Shown: one piece after another, positions 59,301 through 64,000 of the stretch
Position numbering within the stretch: position 1 is the stretch's first letter
How the letters are laid out: each line of letters opens with the position of its first letter
Assembly (NCBI GenBank): GCA_033439685.1
Contig: JAUEDM010000005.1
Location: 310,001 to 374,000 of the forward strand
Reading direction: 5' to 3'
Source of the DNA: Apodospora peruviana
Lineage: Eukaryota; Ascomycota; Sordariomycetes; Sordariales; Lasiosphaeriaceae
DNA: 64,000 bases
Translations under genes and position numbers: made by a program
The notes under the pieces: model-generated
The model's input: only the letters and a program-made list of their open reading frames with translations
Told to the model about the DNA's origin: nothing
The model's database searches: none

Positions 59301-62280
59301 GGCACTTTCGTATTCGCGGGCGTAGATCGTCCTATCTCAGGAAGATGAATTGCTCAAGATCGGAGGTTCGATCGATAGGTTCATGGATGGAAGGGCAACT
59401 CGCGATCTGTTTGCCCAGTCGGCAGGACCTTCGACAAGGACGAAGAGGCGACCGCGGAATAAGGAGAAGGCTTCGAAAACTCCTGTGGAGGCTGTCGACG
59501 GCGCTTCAGTGAGCTTGATAGTGAGACGATTCTTTGGAATCACCGACCTTGCGCCTTAAGAAACCTTCTCTCCTCAGCGTAATTTTTTCCTGGGGCTGCT
59601 CACTAACCACGCGTTAGGCCAGCTGGGCCAACCCATTGCTCTGAGATGTGTATTTGCGCCTCTTCAAGACGACCAGAATACCGTGCTCGTTCTTGCTTCC
59701 TTTCAATCCCTGAGTTGACTGCGCTGGGCGCTTCCGGTGGCCCGTAGCATCTGGAGGCGCTCCTGCTAGAGTTTTGGTCGAGGGTGGACGTCTGACTTGA
59801 CTCGTGGCAGTGATTTCATCGACGAAAACTACCAAGCGCGAATGAATTCATGATTAGAAGATACTTGACAAGAGAAGGAGCTCCAAGTTATTACCATTGA
59901 CCGGGAGGTTGGAACAGGACGCGCTGAAGACATCTCCGGGCCAGTCCACTGTCCAGTTTGACCTCCAGGACACAACAAATCCTCCTAGCACCTCCCGTTC
60001 CCCATGACTAAGGACAAAGAGCCTGCGTAACTTTTCCCGTCCTTCGCTCAATCCTACCCAAGGCAGACGACCATTCTCCGGGCTTGCGAACAGCTGTTGG
60101 ACGAGGCTGAACCTGGTAATTAACAGGTGGGTTTGGCTATTCGCTTGCAATTCGGTGTTGTTGATTAGGTGACGTGGTGAATCAGATCTTTTGGCATTTT
60201 CCGAAATAATTATTTGGTTGAAAAAGGGGCATTTAATACCCGTCGTTTTCAAACAAAGACTTCCCCTGGCCTTGTGCTTCAATCCTCGAGTTCAAGATAC
60301 AAGGTGGGGCTCGAGGGACAGCCCGCGTCTTACAAACCGCGGCAGCCCGCCAAGAAATACCATCCGTAAACAAAGTGAAAATTGACTCAGGAGGCCTGTC
60401 TCCAGCCAAGTAGGCCACTATCATTTTTGCCCTCTTTTCATCATCAAGCTGATCGTCAGTCCACTTCTGGCACGATATCTGAACCAAAACCACAATGACT
60501 ATCGGATATGTCGTCGTCTCTGCATCTCGACAACGGAAAGGAGCTCCTCGAAAACAACCGACATACCCATACTGTCCCTCCACAGTGCTTCGAGCAACAG
60601 ACGCTGAGGATTTCAGGTCTTTTGCTCCCATCACTGCCTCGCATCGACGTCATTGCCTGTTCCACATCATGCGAGGGACGACGTGCGGTATTGGAGAAGT
60701 TGTTTGCACCAAAATACCTTCTTCCACAAACTGAGACGTTGAGACTAGCCTCCACGACGGACACATCGGGATGTTCCCTTTGGTGTGAATTATTGCAGCA
60801 CAATTGCTCCGTCGGTGTGTTCAACCATCAGATACATTGGCGGACGACGCCAACTGATTTGTTTTTGTTTCTCCGCCTAGGACACAGCTGAGACTGCGTG
60901 GTCCGAGAGGGTGGCCTTTGGTCTCCCCAAAACACGGCCTATATCCTGCGTTTAACGCATATCCTCGACACAGTTCTGGTTCCCTCGGAGTGGTTTTCCA
61001 TTATTCGCCTTTAGTCACACAGAGTTTTAACTCCTATGGTCGCCCGACAAGGTTGGCCGGGCTGAGCTATGTATCACCGAGGTAATTAGATTCTATTAAA
61101 TCTGCTAGTTGACACTGGTTTGGTGGCTAACATCACGTCCGACCATCTCAGAAACTTGTGGACCTCGACTCCGGCCTGCACCTTCGAAGCGAAAGCCCTA
61201 ATCCTGTCACCGACAGATCGAACAATACCTCTTTCTCTCCTTGTCGCAGCTGCTCGACTGCATGCCAACAAGAGCTTGAACATGGGTTAAACCGTATGGG
61301 GAAAGCCAATGACACCTCGGCCCGATCATTCCTCGAATACCTCTCCTCGAGAACCTAAAGGCTGCCGCCAAGCCGCAAACAGTGACGCACTAGATTAGTG
61401 TCACTCCCACAACAGGCTGAACTGACGAGCAAGGGTGAGGCGCACACTTCCGTGCAAGGAGTCACACAAACTGGAGAGACGACATAGCACTCTATTCACT
61501 CTTTCACACGGTCAGATGGCAGCGGACTGACACGTTGACCTACGGAATGACGTCTGACGTTCCTGCTCCCTCTCACCAGACGATAATATCTTCGACGAGC
61601 TCATCACCCCTTCAGGGGAGGCAACGGAAAAACGCCCCGAAAATTGACCAGAAAATACGCGGTGTTTGAGCTGGTAGAATGAGCCCCCGCAGATTGAAAA
61701 GACAGATGCTTGTTGACGGAAGACCTGACCCGGCTGCTGGGACCCTGATACAACCACGCAAGGGTCAGAAGCTTTAGGAATCTGCCTCCCAAGACAACCG
61801 AACACCCCGTCATCCTTCTCCATGGCATCTCAGAGAAGCAGAAGCGAGCAGAATCAACATCCCAAGTGCCCAAGTGAGCGCGTACTACGAAAAGACACGA
61901 AGAAATCTCCGGAGGCAGTACTGGAGTCTGGACCCTCCAACGACCTACAAGTTCATCACGGCATATTTCCAGCAGGGAACCGGCGTGTCAAGTTGGGATA
62001 CACGATGGAGCTATACTTGCCTTGAGAGCCATATACCAGTCTCGACGGAAAGGCCAAATAAACAGCCTGATTCTGCTGGGGAGCCAAAGCCAGAGCAAGC
62101 TGGACGTTCTAAGCCCTCACACGCGTAACACGTCGGAGTGGCGAAGAGGACCTAGCGCCGAGCGGGAACCGAGATCTTTACAACATGTTGCGTTGTGCTT
62201 GCACAGACAAAGAATATGTACTGCAGTAGGTGCGAAATCTACTGAGCCCAACCGTTTAGAGGAGCAGTGCACAACACCAT
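56341..62280. other. 5.9-kb gene-poor region
   Basis: No well-supported gene. A (GAAA)4 tract lies near 56524 in the glycosyltransferase promoter. The longest frame is minus 57572-58315 (247 codons) with no domain and an unlikely composition. A weak two-exon possibility on the minus strand at 59614-60282 is listed separately. Fragments elsewhere (59255-59560, 60508-60891, 61512-62128) are short, overlap on both strands and resemble no transposase or reverse transcriptase that I can recognise. Confidence 0.45.
59614..60282 (-). CDS. Low-confidence two-exon open frame, unknown
   Basis: Two minus-strand frames can be joined as complement(join(59614..59828, 59895..60282)), about 200 residues, through a 66-bp GTAATA..GGTAG intron that keeps phase (LPVN-V-FVDEIT). 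The reading includes a hydrophobic-charged mix (RLPWVGLSEGREKLRR, then WTVDWPGDVFSAS) and a basic C-terminus (KRRKYTSQSNGLAQLA). No family is recognised and the start is arbitrary. This may be chance or a gene remnant. Confidence 0.2.
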
Positions 62281-62646
62281 AGCTCACAAACAGGTGTGGC
62301 CTCCCCTGCCTGCTCGTCTCGCGGAACGAGCGGTCGACCGCGTGAAGGAGGAAGAACGGCGCGCTGCCTGAGCTCTGGAAACACCTCGCCGAAGAAGACG
62401 CTGGCCGACATCCAGCACGAGGAAGAGGTCCGTAAGCAGAAGGCCCAACAGGCTGCGATGCAGTCGGTCGTGACCGCGGGGGCTGGCATGGGTAAGCGAT
62501 CTGCGGATCTGGCTAGCAAAGGCTCCGCGCCTCCTGGTCTGGGTAATTCTATTCAGCTCGCTGCCGTTGCCGCGTCTGTTGCTCAGCCGGCGACAGGCGG
62601 CGGATGGTCCACAATGGGTGCCGGCCGCAAGTGTTGGTTGCAGTAG
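62281..62646 (+). pseudogene. Broken C-terminal fragment of a GYF-domain (Smy2-like) protein
   Basis: One frame reads SPKKTLADIQHEEEVRKQK, then GMGKRSADLASKGSAPPG and GGGWSTMGAGRK before a stop. KTLADIQxEEE, GKRxADLA and GxWxTxGAG are, as I recall, the conserved C-terminal blocks of fungal GYF-domain proteins related to Smy2/Syh1, which act in translation repression and mRNA or vesicle trafficking. Just upstream, another frame reads an Arg/Glu-rich helix (LAERAVDRVKEEERRAA) and ends at TGA, so a frameshift separates the two. The GYF domain itself and most of the protein are absent from the window. A small duplicated and decayed piece is the simplest reading. Confidence 0.65.
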
Positions 62647-64000
62647 CAAAGAATCAAGTAGTCTGCAGACGTAGTCACGAAGCGAACGGCTCAATGAAGC
62701 TGTGCGCAAGTGTGTCTATTGGTCCGAGTAAGAAAGAAGAGAACTATTCAATACAAAGGAAAGAAAACCACTTTCGTGTGAGTAGAATCGAGCCCTGGCT
62801 TCGGAATACCGGCGCGGTGGTCCCGGTACGGATCCGCTGCCGGCAAGCTATGTTATGCCTGCTCTGGTTGTTGCCCTGTCAAAAACGGTATGTGCGTGAG
62901 GTTATTCCAACAGCAAGGTCAAAATCCCAACCGGTCTTTACCCAAACACTCGTGGACGTGAGTGGACCGAAGAGTGTCGGCACAGGTGAGTCGCTGCCGC
63001 CAGAATACGATATTGACAATTTGGAACTTATTCACTCCGACTTCTCAAGCAAGAATAGAATCGGGCCCTGGGCCATTGCGCAACATTATGGAGAATACAG
63101 TCCCGCGGTACCCAAGGGCCCAGGATACACCAGCGACAAACGAGGGCGGTATCCGAATCAACCATACACAGGGACGGGCGCATGCGAACGGGCAGGCGGA
63201 GTGATGGACCGGGACCCTGGGCAGGGGCACCAACGGCGACGGCGACAGCAACCGGACGAGCGGTCGAAGCGGACTTATTGGAGCATCATGGAAGGTACAA
63301 CCCAGTCGAGGTATCAAACGTCTTAATAGGGCGGGACTGTGCATGACAATGTGAGTAAGACGACAGTGGGCAAAAGCGGTTGTCAAGATGATGGCCTACA
63401 TGTATCGTTGCAAGCACAGTTATGCTCGGTGGCAGCCACAACGAACATCGAAAATAGCGCGTACCAGCACCTGTACCTTCTCCAAGTGAGACTATAGACT
63501 GAGAGGCGGATGTTCTCTCAGGATGAGTGCGACAAGATTCTCGACCAAGTTGATAAGCATTCCTAACCCTGATGTCATATCGTTACCGACCTTCGCAGAT
63601 ATGTACCGTGATACTCAGGAAGTGTGCGGTGCACCTCTGCAGCAGGCAAGAGAGGCGGAGGCTAGAAACAACGATGATAATAAAAGCCAGCGGTGGCAGC
63701 AGCAGAACAAGAATTAGCGGTATCTTCACGAAAGTTTGGCAGCCAAGAAGAGTAACCGGCACTGCACGTGGAGCTCTGCAGGTGGGTGTGGACAGAGGGT
63801 TGTGAATAACTTTGTTATGACGGCATGACGTCAAGGTGGCCGATCAGAACAGATGGGCGGCGAAGAACCTGCGCTGATAGTGTTTGCCGTGTGGCTGTGA
63901 GCTGGCAGAGCTGGGTTGGGGCCCGTAATCTGTCGTGTTACACTCAAACTTGGATACATCTGGCTACCTGATTTACCTTGACATAAGTACGGTGTACCTC
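62647..64000. other. Right-edge gene-poor region
   Basis: No supported gene. The frame at 62604-63326 (240 codons) begins in the GYF fragment in another phase and continues as a hydrophilic sequence with no motif. Short frames at 63523-63717 and its neighbours are similar. A gene cut by the window edge cannot be excluded. Confidence 0.4.

Noticed and set aside
1..64000. tRNA, 5S rRNA and CRISPR-like arrays
   Set aside because: I looked for B-box-like GGTTCGANTCC sequences and 5S-like segments on both strands and saw none that folded plausibly; no spaced direct-repeat array is present. A covariance-model scan would be decisive.

Overview
This window looks like nuclear DNA of a filamentous ascomycete (Pezizomycotina, most likely a Sordariomycete). 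The genes are eukaryotic and mostly fungal in type. They carry short introns (about 50-150 bp) with GT donors, CTAAC-like branch points and AG acceptors. I resolved about 15 genes by splicing frames by eye, plus one ankyrin/F-box pseudogene and one broken GYF-protein fragment. All exon coordinates come from reading splice signals, not from transcript data.

Left third (2-21.5 kb, gene-dense housekeeping): CDC4 (SCF F-box/WD40 receptor), a Thr-rich secreted protein, a PAP2 lipid phosphatase, proteasome subunit alpha3 (PRE9), a BYE1-like PHD/TFIIS/SPOC transcription factor, a 56-residue Cys-rich peptide ending in a CaaX box, Mediator MED7, a ZNF830-like zinc-finger protein, and an F-box protein with an RPEL-like motif. 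Three gene pairs (Thr-rich/PAP2, PRE9/BYE1, MED7/ZNF830-like) are divergent and share intergenic promoters.

Middle (21.5-46 kb, gene-poor): a 9.2-kb stretch with no convincing gene precedes a small conserved Cys/Trp-rich protein (30755-31087). Then come a LAMTOR1/Ego1-like lipidated lysosomal adaptor, a Cys-rich single-pass membrane protein with an apparent 1-nt frameshift, a four-TM MARVEL-like protein with a Gln-rich tail, and a PIR-domain cell-wall protein with a proline-rich minisatellite and a GPI-type tail. Several of these act at the cell surface or endomembranes.

Right third (46-64 kb): an F-box/ankyrin pseudogene with several independent lesions, a small conserved charged protein, a GT4-type glycosyltransferase with a diverged tandem repeat downstream, then about 7.6 kb with almost no intact coding sequence except a broken C-terminal piece of a GYF-domain protein. 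No tRNA, rRNA, CRISPR array or intact transposon was recognised. The strongest candidates for a second look are the CaaX micro-protein, the decaying ankyrin gene, the frameshifted membrane protein, and the large non-coding block around the small Cys/Trp-rich gene.
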